The notes under the pieces: model-generated
What the model was told of the DNA's origin: nothing
Databases searched by the model: none
The model's input: the letters and a program-made list of their open reading frames with translations, nothing else
Shown: in pieces, positions 1-7,500 of the stretch
Position numbering within the stretch: the stretch's first letter is position 1
How the letters are laid out: each line of letters begins with the position of its first letter
NCBI GenBank assembly: GCA_964497245.1
Contig: CAZCCC010000038.1
Span: 1 to 9,037 of the forward strand
DNA: 9,037 nt
Direction of reading: 5' to 3'
DNA from: CAZCCC01 sp964497245
GTDB taxonomy: Bacteria > Patescibacteriota > Patescibacteriia > Buchananbacterales > UBA6539
Program-made: the position numbers and the translations under genes

Positions 1-965
<965 letters not shown>

Positions 966-1034
966 ATTTTGCAACTTTTCAGAAGGCAGTTGCCGCCTTA
1001 AATTTTTATTGGGAATTAATGTTGTTTGTGGTTT

Positions 1035-1079
1035 TCTCGATGAAAATATAAGGATTCCAATTTAATTGGAATATCGAGA
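1035..1079 (-). other. Nested two-tier hairpin in the rRNA leader
   Basis: An inner perfect stem pairs 1054-1061 with 1065-1072 over a 3-nt loop. An outer perfect 7-bp stem pairs 1035-1041 with 1073-1079, leaving a 12-nt one-sided bulge (1042-1053). The two stems abut on the right-hand side, so they could stack. It lies 70-115 nt upstream of mature 16S and could be a processing or leader-folding element. There is no U-run after it on the minus strand, so it does not look like a terminator. Confidence 0.5.
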
Positions 1080-1158
1080 TAAATTGTTAAAGTCCAGTTT
1101 TTTTCAAAGCCTATTTATTGGCTGAAGAAAAAACAGAGGAATCAAATCTATTTTAGTA

Positions 1159-1193
1159 GTTAACTGTTAAATGTATACTGTTAACTGTTAAAT
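1159..1193. repeat. Two 14-bp direct repeats, 21-bp period, in the rRNA leader
   Basis: The sequence GTTAACTGTTAAAT occurs exactly at 1159-1172 and again at 1180-1193. The start-to-start distance is 21 bp, two helical turns, so both copies face the same side of the helix. Each copy is itself nearly palindromic (TTAAC-T-GTTAA). This layout resembles a paired protein-binding site, but no regulator is identified, and it lies about 90-125 bp downstream of the predicted transcription start. Confidence 0.5.
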
Positions 1194-1291
1194 TAGACCC
1201 CACTGTTTTTTCTTAAGCTTTTTTGCTTAAAATCAAACTTTTTTAAGGTATATTTAATTGAAATTTTTAAGCATTATTATTTAATGATATA

Positions 1292-1320
1292 ATCTTACAC
1301 GTTTTTAAAATCTTTGTCAA
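1292..1320 (-). promoter_or_regulatory. Sigma70-type promoter driving the rRNA operon
   Basis: On the minus strand there is a perfect TTGACA -35 box (1320-1315), a 17-bp spacer (1314-1298) and a TAAGAT -10 box (1297-1292, four of six consensus). This predicts a start near 1285. It is the best promoter-like sequence upstream of 16S, and its orientation and optimal spacing fit. The surrounding sequence is AT-rich, as expected for an UP-like context. Confidence 0.7.
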
Positions 1321-1581
1321 GAGCAATTATTTAAGTTAATTGCTGAACTTAGCCACAAAATATACACAGATGAAATTAAGTTATAAAGTCTAATAATTTA
1401 ATAATTATGTGGCACATAAAATGATAATTCCGGTTTATATGTTTGCTTAATTACCTTTGAATTCAAGACACTGTCTAATATTAAGTCATGGATAACGTCC
1501 GTTTTTAAGGATTTATTTAAAGAATTAATAAATAATTGGTAATCCCAGTTATTTTTTTTAAACCAATTTTTTACCAAAAAT
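1321..1581. other. AT-rich spacer between the 331-aa gene and the rRNA promoter
   Basis: No gene is supported in this stretch. It contains a perfect 8-bp hairpin (1322-1329 with 1337-1344, 7-nt loop) immediately upstream of the rRNA -35 box, and an odd palindrome TATGTG-G-CACATA at 1406-1418. An imperfect AT-rich hairpin lies near 1530-1552 downstream of the 331-aa gene. None has a proper U-tract on the minus strand, so I see no clear intrinsic terminator separating that gene from the rRNA operon. Confidence 0.5.
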
Positions 1582-2577
1582 TCATAGGACTTCCAAAGTG
1601 AACTGTTTTTTTTTATATATTTCCCAGATCTTTAGAGTCGCTTTTTCAATATCGACGTAGTTCAAGATTATGGGAGAAGTTTTGAGGATTTCCGTCAATA
1701 CCCAAATACAAAAATTATCAACGAATTTTTGAGTTGGTTTTTTTGGAATTTTTATAATTTTGAAAGTATCAAAATCACAAATGTAAAATTTATTTTTATA
1801 TTCAATATCATTTCCAAGATTACTATTTAATATTCCCCTAAACCCGCCATTAAAATTCATTTTGAATAATAACGTTGATTTATTTTTAGAATACCAATCA
1901 TTACTTATTCCAAAAAAATCAGCTTCATTAGTTTTTAAAATTTTTATTCCAAAATTATTTTCAATTTTTGAAATTGTAATTAAATCCTTGATCGTTAATT
2001 CTCCAAAGAATTCTTTTGATTCCAATCTTTTCTCAGTAATAGAATGAAACACAAGACAGTAACCGATTATTTTTTTATTATTTTTGTATTCAAAAATAAT
2101 GTAAGGTTTTTGGAAAATAGGCAATTTGTTTTCAGAAAAAAAACAATAAGCCAGTATTTCCCTTATTACATTTTCAGCAGATAAAGCGCCAAAAATTATT
2201 TTGGTAGTAGTCATTTTGGTTTGGCCAAAATCAAGCTGTTCATTGGGAAAATATAAATCTGGCTTTGGTTTACAGCCTTTAAATTTTAATTTTTTTTTCA
2301 GCCAGAAAACCGATCTGCTGCCAACGCCTTTAACCGGTATTTTTTTGCAGTGATTTTTTGGCTCAACCGCAGTAAGTGCAGAAGTAAGATAATCAGGTAT
2401 ACTTTTATTAAGCAAAGACAAGTTTTTTTCTATAAAACCTTGTTCATATCCGTTTAAAAGATTTTTTTTATTTTTTGCGAACTCTTTTATGGAATAAACA
2501 CACCCGTCTGTAGGATAAAGAAATGTTTCTGATTTTTGCTTAAGGTGGGGAATTATTTTTTTTCTATCTAATTGCAT
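1582..2577 (-). CDS. Uncharacterised 331-aa protein, possibly kinase-like
   Basis: I do not recognise this family. It is soluble, with no signal peptide or membrane segment, and is rich in Lys, Asn, Ile and Phe. Some motifs come in the order seen in protein-kinase/SelO-like folds: a Lys in LKFKG (K100), an IRE helix (E140), a hinge-like IIFEY (160-164), RGILNSN (247-253, where kinases have the catalytic-loop Asn) and CDFD (267-270, like DFG). SelO proteins have a similar HGVxNTDN stretch, so a distant relative is possible, but the K-to-E spacing is long, there is no clear glycine loop, and the match is by eye. The start at 2577 lies 4 nt after the stop of the 53-aa gene, so the two are probably co-translated. 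The stop is TGA. Coding is likely; function is unknown. Confidence 0.8.
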   Translation of the reverse strand: MQLDRKKIIPHLKQKSETFLYPTDGCVYSIKEFAKNKKNLLNGYEQGFIEKNLSLLNKSIPDYLTSALTAVEPKNHCKKIPVKGVGSRSVFWLKKKLKFKGCKPKPDLYFPNEQLDFGQTKMTTTKIIFGALSAENVIREILAYCFFSENKLPIFQKPYIIFEYKNNKKIIGYCLVFHSITEKRLESKEFFGELTIKDLITISKIENNFGIKILKTNEADFFGISNDWYSKNKSTLLFKMNFNGGFRGILNSNLGNDIEYKNKFYICDFDTFKIIKIPKKPTQKFVDNFCIWVLTEILKTSPIILNYVDIEKATLKIWEIYKKKQFTLEVL

Positions 2578-2581
2578 AAAT

Positions 2582-2743
2582 TTATCTTCTTGCCATAATA
2601 AATTCTTTTAATGGCATATCTAAATTGATTTTTGATTTTTTTTGTAATGCTTTTAAGTATTTTTCAATTTTTTCCATCTCCTCTTGTATTTCTTCGGAGT
2701 TTATATTTTTTGATTTCAACTCCTTGATTATTTTTTTATTCAT
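2582..2743 (-). CDS. Small 53-aa coiled-coil-like protein
   Basis: A short reading frame from ATG at 2743 to TAA at 2582 encodes 53 residues rich in Lys and Glu. Residues 16-38 are strongly helical with a heptad-like pattern (EEIQEEMEKIEKYLKALQ), and the C-terminus is basic (ARR). It has no signal peptide or membrane segment. No Shine-Dalgarno sequence is visible upstream, only an A-rich stretch. It sits 68 nt after the aldo/keto reductase stop and 4 nt before the 331-aa gene, which argues that it is real and functionally tied to that gene. A small partner or antitoxin-like role is conceivable from size and order alone, but nothing in the sequence proves it. In an AT-rich genome a frame this short could also be chance. 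Confidence 0.55.
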   Translation of the reverse strand: MNKKIIKELKSKNINSEEIQEEMEKIEKYLKALQKKSKINLDMPLKEFIMARR

Positions 2744-2811
2744 ATTTTTATTTTTTGTTATTTTTGGATCAATAAAATATTGCAGCTTATTTTTTTAATT
2801 TATTAGACTAA

Positions 2812-3681
2812 TTAACCAAGCGCAACCGTATCGGAAATATACTTTTGACCGGGAAAGTTTGTCCTTAGTTTTTCAATATCTTTTTTATTCATTTCCCAGC
2901 CAATCCCGCCCAAATTTTCTTTAAGATGATTTATATTGCTGGTTTTGGCCAAGGTTAAAACATAAGGCTGGCTGATAAGCCAATTAATGGCGACTTGAGC
3001 CGGAGTTTTCTTATATTTATCACAGATTTCTTTTAATATTGTCGGAATTTTTTTTAACAAATCGCCTTTGCCTATCGGTCGCCAAGCCACCAAAAAAACG
3101 TCATTTTTTTGGCAAAAATCCAAAAGGTCGGTTTTTTCCGGCTCGCGGAACATTAAATTATAATGAACTTGATTGCAAACGATTTTATTTTTCGAAAATG
3201 ATTGAGCATCTTTTAAATGCTGCCAAGTAAAATTTGAAACTCCAATATTTCGGATTAGTCCCAGCTTTAACAGTTCGTCCATTGCTTTAATCGTCTCCTC
3301 CAAGTTTATTTTTGGATTATAGCGATGGGCCAAATATAAATCCAAATAATCCGTTTTTAAGCGTTTAAGGCTTTTTTTGCAAGATTTAATAACATTGTTA
3401 TAAGACAGATTTTCATCCAAAACTTTAGAAACGATGAATAATTTTTTCCGGTTATATTTTTTTATTGCTTTCCCGACCAGTGTCTCGGCATAACCATTGG
3501 CATAAACTTCAGCGGTATCAATATGAATTACGCCAAGTTCGATTGCCGATTTTATCGTGTCAATATCAGCTTTATCATTATTTGAAAAATCACGTTCATA
3601 ACGGCCGCCCATCTGCCAGGTGCCAATACCAAAAACCGGCATAGAAAATCCGGTCTTTAATTTTTTTGTTGGGATATTCAT
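2812..3681 (-). CDS. Aldo/keto reductase family protein
   Basis: This is an NAD(P)H-dependent oxidoreductase with the (beta/alpha)8 fold of the aldo/keto reductases, which reduce carbonyls to alcohols; the substrate cannot be read from sequence. Counting from the chosen start, the catalytic tetrad is complete: D55 and Y60 in HIDTAEVY, K86 in VSKV and H119 in YLAHR. Other hallmarks are the GIGTW strand near the N-terminus, GLIRNIGVSNF (141-151) and a C-terminal cofactor segment with K246, S248 and N256. At 289 residues it has normal length. The start at 3681 gives a typical N-terminus (MNIPTKKLKTG) and lies 5 nt after the trmD stop. An upstream ATG at 3717 would overlap trmD and add 12 non-family residues. 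The tight spacing implies co-transcription with trmD. No Shine-Dalgarno is apparent. Confidence 0.93.
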   Translation of the reverse strand: MNIPTKKLKTGFSMPVFGIGTWQMGGRYERDFSNNDKADIDTIKSAIELGVIHIDTAEVYANGYAETLVGKAIKKYNRKKLFIVSKVLDENLSYNNVIKSCKKSLKRLKTDYLDLYLAHRYNPKINLEETIKAMDELLKLGLIRNIGVSNFTWQHLKDAQSFSKNKIVCNQVHYNLMFREPEKTDLLDFCQKNDVFLVAWRPIGKGDLLKKIPTILKEICDKYKKTPAQVAINWLISQPYVLTLAKTSNINHLKENLGGIGWEMNKKDIEKLRTNFPGQKYISDTVALG

Positions 3682-3686
3682 AGTAA

Positions 3687-4373
3687 CTATTTTTTTTTTG
3701 CCATTTTCTGCCGCCATTTTTTAATTTCCGCATGATTTCCTGAAAGCAAAATCTTCGGCACTTTCAAATTTTTAATTCTTAATTCTTGATTCTTAATTCT
3801 AAATACCTCCGGCCTTGTATACTGCGGATATTCTATATAATCCAAATCCTTGGAAAATGTCTCTTCGTCAAGCGCATGCTCGTGGCCGATCACGCCGGGA
3901 ATTTGCCTGGCCACTGCTTCGGTTATAACCATTGCTGGCAGTTCTCCGCCGGCCAGAACATAATCGCCGATTGAAATTTTTTCATCTACCAATTCATCAA
4001 TTCTGGCATCAAAACCTTCATACCGACCACAAAGTAAAACCAGCCGGTCATATTTTGCCAGTCGTTCGGCTTCACGCTGGGTAAATTTTTTTCCCGCCGG
4101 CGTAAGCATTATTATGCGTTGTTTTTTTATTTTGATATTTCTTTGTTTTAATGAACGTAAGGCTTTAGCTATTGGCTGCACCATTAAAATCATCCCCGGG
4201 CCTCCGCCATAAGGCCGGTCGTCAACTTGTTTGTGTTTACCTTCTGACCAATTCCGTAAATTATGAATTTTTATTCTAATAAGTTTGTTTTTTTGGGCGC
4301 GTTTAATAATTGATTCGTTGAAATAAGAATCAAATATCTCGGGAAAAATTGTGATTATGTCAAACTTAATCAT
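3687..4373 (-). CDS. trmD: tRNA (guanine-N1)-methyltransferase TrmD
   Basis: TrmD is a cytoplasmic SPOUT-class enzyme that transfers methyl from S-adenosylmethionine to N1 of G37, next to the anticodon, preventing +1 frameshifting. The family signatures are all present: MIKFDIITIFPEIF at the start, RPYGGGPGM, LLCGRYEGFDARIDE, and the trefoil-knot SAM-binding segment SIGDYVLAGGELPAM. YPQYTRPEVF and LLSGNHAEIKKWR follow near the C-terminus. The protein has 228 residues, somewhat shorter than the ~250 of E. coli, ending soon after the NHAEI motif with a lysine-rich tail. I chose the start at 4373 because the homologous N-terminus begins there; the open frame runs on to 4499 but those 42 extra residues do not resemble TrmD. 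Between YTRPEVF and the NHAEI motif lies an unusual low-complexity stretch coded by a 7-bp tandem repeat. The usual neighbours rpsP, rimM and rplS are absent. Confidence 0.97.
   Translation of the reverse strand: MIKFDIITIFPEIFDSYFNESIIKRAQKNKLIRIKIHNLRNWSEGKHKQVDDRPYGGGPGMILMVQPIAKALRSLKQRNIKIKKQRIIMLTPAGKKFTQREAERLAKYDRLVLLCGRYEGFDARIDELVDEKISIGDYVLAGGELPAMVITEAVARQIPGVIGHEHALDEETFSKDLDYIEYPQYTRPEVFRIKNQELRIKNLKVPKILLSGNHAEIKKWRQKMAKKK
3773..3800 (-). repeat. 7-bp tandem repeat inside trmD
   Basis: Four consecutive 7-bp units, TAATTCT, TAATTCT, TGATTCT, TAATTCT on the plus strand, span 28 bp. On the coding strand they read as AGAATTA/AGAATCA units and give the Lys/Asn/Arg-rich segment RIKNQELRIKN. 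It sits between two conserved TrmD motifs, in a surface region of the C-terminal domain that tolerates length variation. The downstream frame is intact, so any expansion has been corrected in frame. Confidence 0.75.
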
Positions 4374-4398
4374 ATTTAAATAATAACATAAATATTGG

Positions 4399-4426
4399 TT
4401 GACAAAAACTAGCAAAGGATTAAGAT
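4399..4426 (+). promoter_or_regulatory. Candidate promoter for the large lipoprotein gene
   Basis: A perfect TTGACA at 4399-4404 is followed after 16 bp by TAAGAT at 4421-4426, the same -10 sequence as the rRNA promoter. The predicted start near 4433 gives a 5' leader of about 79 nt. A second TTGACA at 4453-4458 lies closer to the gene but has only a poor -10 (TGCATA, 17-bp spacer). A 5-bp hairpin (4474-4478 with 4484-4488) sits just before the ribosome binding site. Confidence 0.5.
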
Positions 4427-4497
4427 AAAGGGTGGTATAAATTGACGGTTTTTTGACAATAAAATTGGTAAACGCTGCATAAGGCAGCAAAACAAAC

Positions 4498-4503
4498 AAG
4501 GAG
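4498..4503 (+). promoter_or_regulatory. Strong ribosome binding site, AAGGAG
   Basis: AAGGAG ends 8 nt before the ATG at 4512, which is near-ideal strength and spacing. It fixes the start of the lipoprotein gene. None of the other coding genes in the window has a comparable site. Confidence 0.85.
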
Positions 4504-4511
4504 ATTGTGCA

Positions 4512-7500
4512 ATGAAAAGCAAAGGATTTTTAATGGCAGTAGTTTTGGTTTTAGGCATTGTTTTGGTCGGATGCCAAAAGCCGGTAATCACAAAGCAACC
4601 GCAAAGCCAGACGGTCAATACTGGTGAAAATGTTGAGTTTTCAGTTGTTGCTGAAAGGGCCGTTAATTTTCAATGGCTCAAAAACGGTCTGATTATTAAT
4701 TCAGCCACTGACTCAATTTTGGAATTAGCCAATGTTATGAAAAGCGATAAAGGATCCTACAAGGTTAGAGTTGCAAATAATTTCGGCTATGTAGATTCCG
4801 AAGTTGCCTACCTAACAGTTAATGATTTGCCTGCTGAAGGTGAAGGTGAGGGTGAAAGCGAAGGAGAACATGTCGAGGGCGAGCCTGCTGAAGGTGAAGG
4901 TGAGGGTGAAAGCGAAGGAGAACATGTCGAGGGCGAGNNNNNNNNNNNNNNNNNNNNNNNNNNNNNNNNNNNNNNNNNNNNNNNNNNNNNNNNNNNNNNN
5001 NNNNNNNNNNNNNNNNNNNNNNNNNNNNNNNNNNNNNCCTGCTGAAGGTGAAGGTGAAATTTCATCCGAGGGTGAGGAAGATCCTGAAATTGAGATTGTT
5101 GATTTAACTGGCTGGAACCAACCTTATCAATTGTTAATTGGTGAAATTAGAAATCCTAAAATTGCCATTGATTCTTATGGTCAAAAAATCGGCGTAACAT
5201 ATGTTTTGCGTCCGATTGAAGATGATTCGGTTATTTGCTATCAGGAATATAATGGTGAGTGGCAAACAGCTCAACAAATTGATACTTGTTCATATTATAC
5301 CGATACTGACTTAGCTTTTACTCCGCAGGGAGAACCAATTATCTCTTATTATAGCAAAGAAAACAATTTGCATTGTGCCCAATTTGAAAATGGAACTTGG
5401 AGAATCGATTTGGTGTATGAATGGAACCATCGAAATTGTGATATGGTTATAAATCCTATAACCGGTTCAATCTCAATTTACCATAACAGCACCGGTGATT
5501 ATAATCTTTATTGTTCGGTGTATGACAATGATCTTTGGAATACAGGTTTACTAACATACAAAGACGCCAATGGTGGCTCTGCTATTTATAACTATGTTGA
5601 TGGATGTAGACAATATGCTTATCGTGATTTGCAATGGGACGGAAAACCATCAGATATTCATATTGATGGATTTCAAGGTGCTTATGTTGTTGATACTGGA
5701 GATAACAGCACACAATCTTTCGGTCAAAGAGGAATTTCTTTAACTTATAATCATGAAACTGGTTACCCGATCGTTTTCTACACCTATAATGATATGCGAT
5801 CTTCTGATCAAAAAGGTCTGCGCTTTAGTACTTGGAATGGAGATTTTTGGGAAAGAGTTGATCTTATTCAGGAAGTTATGATTGGACCAATTTTTGCCCA
5901 TACTAATCCGATTGACAATGATTTACGAATTTTATACACTCGCGATTTTAATAGGGTTGACGGAAGATACAAAAACAATCTTTACTTGTCTGAAGAAAAA
6001 AACAACGATTGGACACATCGTCATTTAATGACAGTTAATTCATATTTTTCATATCGGTATGAAAATTTTTCAGCCGTTATGACACCACAAGGTAAATTAA
6101 TCGCATCAGCTGTAACAGTTAATAGTCTTTACATCTTAATTGAAGATGGTGCTTGGCCATATGAATCATTACTTTTGCCCACTGAAGGTGAAATTGAAGG
6201 TGAAGGTGAATTAATTGAAGGAGAACATGTCGAGGGCGAACCTGTTGAAGGCGAAGGCGAGTGCATATTTGAGAATGCTCCTTTTAGCAGTCGCACTGAC
6301 GCGGCTTTTTCACCTCATGGTTCAGTTTCAACCAGTCGCATCATTTACACTTTGGATGGTCGGCATTACTTGCAGCAAGCCGAACCTTATGGTTTTGGGC
6401 ATTTCAGTTTGTTTGACGCTGAAACATCCTTATTGGTTAGACAAATCGACTTCCCAATTAGTTCCAACAGTGTTAAGGGTATGGCTTTTTCGATTGATTC
6501 AGGCTTACTGGCGGTTATGTACCACTCCGGTTCAAGCAGCGATATCTATTTTGCTGAACTTGAAACCGGCGTTTTATTGCAACTTGACACTCTTTCCGGC
6601 TGGTTCCATTATATAACTTTTGATCGCAATTGCCATGATTATTTGGTCTTGGCCAAATCAACTAGCGGATTTCCGATTTATCCTTATACCTATTGGGAAG
6701 TTGTTATTGACGAGCCTGAAGGAGAGGATGAATATGAGCCCTATCCTTTTTCCAACCGAACTGACGTGGCCTTTGCTGCTCATGGCTTTGTGCCAAACGA
6801 TGCGGTGATTTATTCGCCCGACGGCCTGTATTATTTGTTGCAAGCCGAACCTTATCAATATGGTTTTTTTGACATATATAATGTTCAAACCGATGAATTG
6901 ATTAGGGAAATAGAGCTACCAATAACCAATAATGACGTTAAAAGCATGGCTTTTTCGCCTGATTCCAAATGGGTTGCCATTATGTATCATGTCGGTTCGG
7001 GCAGCTTAATTTATTTGGTTGATGTTAAAACCGGCGATATTCTGCACACTGAGACAACCAGTATTTGGTTTCACTTTATGGCTTTTGACCGGAATTACCT
7101 GAATTTGTTAGTTTTAGCCGTCTCATCTGGCGGCTTTCCCGCCTATCCCTATACTTATTTGGAGTTGACATACGAAGAAATCGTCTGTACGGAAACAATT
7201 ACGTCGACTGACAGCTTTATCAAAGGGATGAATTATTGTTGGTGGTGGTCAGGTACTTACCGAACGCCGGAAAGCATGCAACAGCTTTATAATCTTAAAG
7301 ATCTTGGCGTCAACTGGGTTTCAATCGTGACTACTGTTTATCAGGAAAAAGTTGATTCAACTTTGATATACTTTGATCCTGATAAGACTATGAGTGACGC
7401 AGACATCCGCCAAGTGGCTAACCGCCTTCATTGCTTAGGAATTGCCGTTATTATCAAGCCTCATCTTGATTTGGCCAATGCCCCGAATTATTGGCGGGGT

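Larger units (their letters stand above)
966..1285 (-). other. rRNA operon leader (pre-16S 5' spacer)
   Basis: This stretch of about 320 nt lies between the predicted start of rRNA transcription near 1285 and the mature 16S 5' end. It is AT-rich and has no open reading frame of note. It holds several inverted repeats: a short GC-containing hairpin at 985-1001 (five pairs flanking a 7-nt loop), a nested hairpin at 1035-1079, a pair of 14-bp direct repeats at 1159-1193, and a 6-bp stem with a T6 loop near 1213-1230. Leaders of this kind normally pair with the sequence after the 16S 3' end for RNase III cleavage, but that partner is outside the window. I saw no convincing boxA. Confidence 0.6.

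Noticed and set aside
1322..1344. Perfect 8-bp hairpin upstream of the rRNA promoter as a terminator of the 331-aa gene
   Set aside because: No T-run follows it on the minus strand; the -35 box comes directly after, so a regulatory or incidental role is as likely.
1555..1584. Possible UGA recoding (Gly, as in Gracilibacteria/SR1) with read-through at the end of the 331-aa gene
   Set aside because: Only this gene ends in TGA, and reading through adds just a few residues before TAA. The >1000-codon lipoprotein, trmD and the reductase contain no in-frame TGA, which argues for the standard code.
3682..3717. Upstream ATG for the aldo/keto reductase at 3717
   Set aside because: It overlaps the end of trmD and adds 12 residues not typical of the family; the ATG at 3681 gives the standard N-terminus.
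4374..4499. Extended N-terminus of TrmD (42 extra residues from an ATG at 4499)
   Set aside because: The family's conserved N-terminus starts at the ATG at 4373. The added residues are not TrmD-like and run back through the promoter region of the divergent gene.
4822..4937. A different reading frame across the EGE repeats that appears continuous with the post-gap coding region
   Set aside because: The continuity is an artefact of the 100-N placeholder. The lipoprotein frame from 4512 has the signal peptide, Ig domain and EGE repeats, and it matches the EGE residues right after the gap.
4830..4937. Regular direct repeats considered as a CRISPR array
   Set aside because: The copies are contiguous with no spacers, in frame, and encode an 18-residue peptide repeat.
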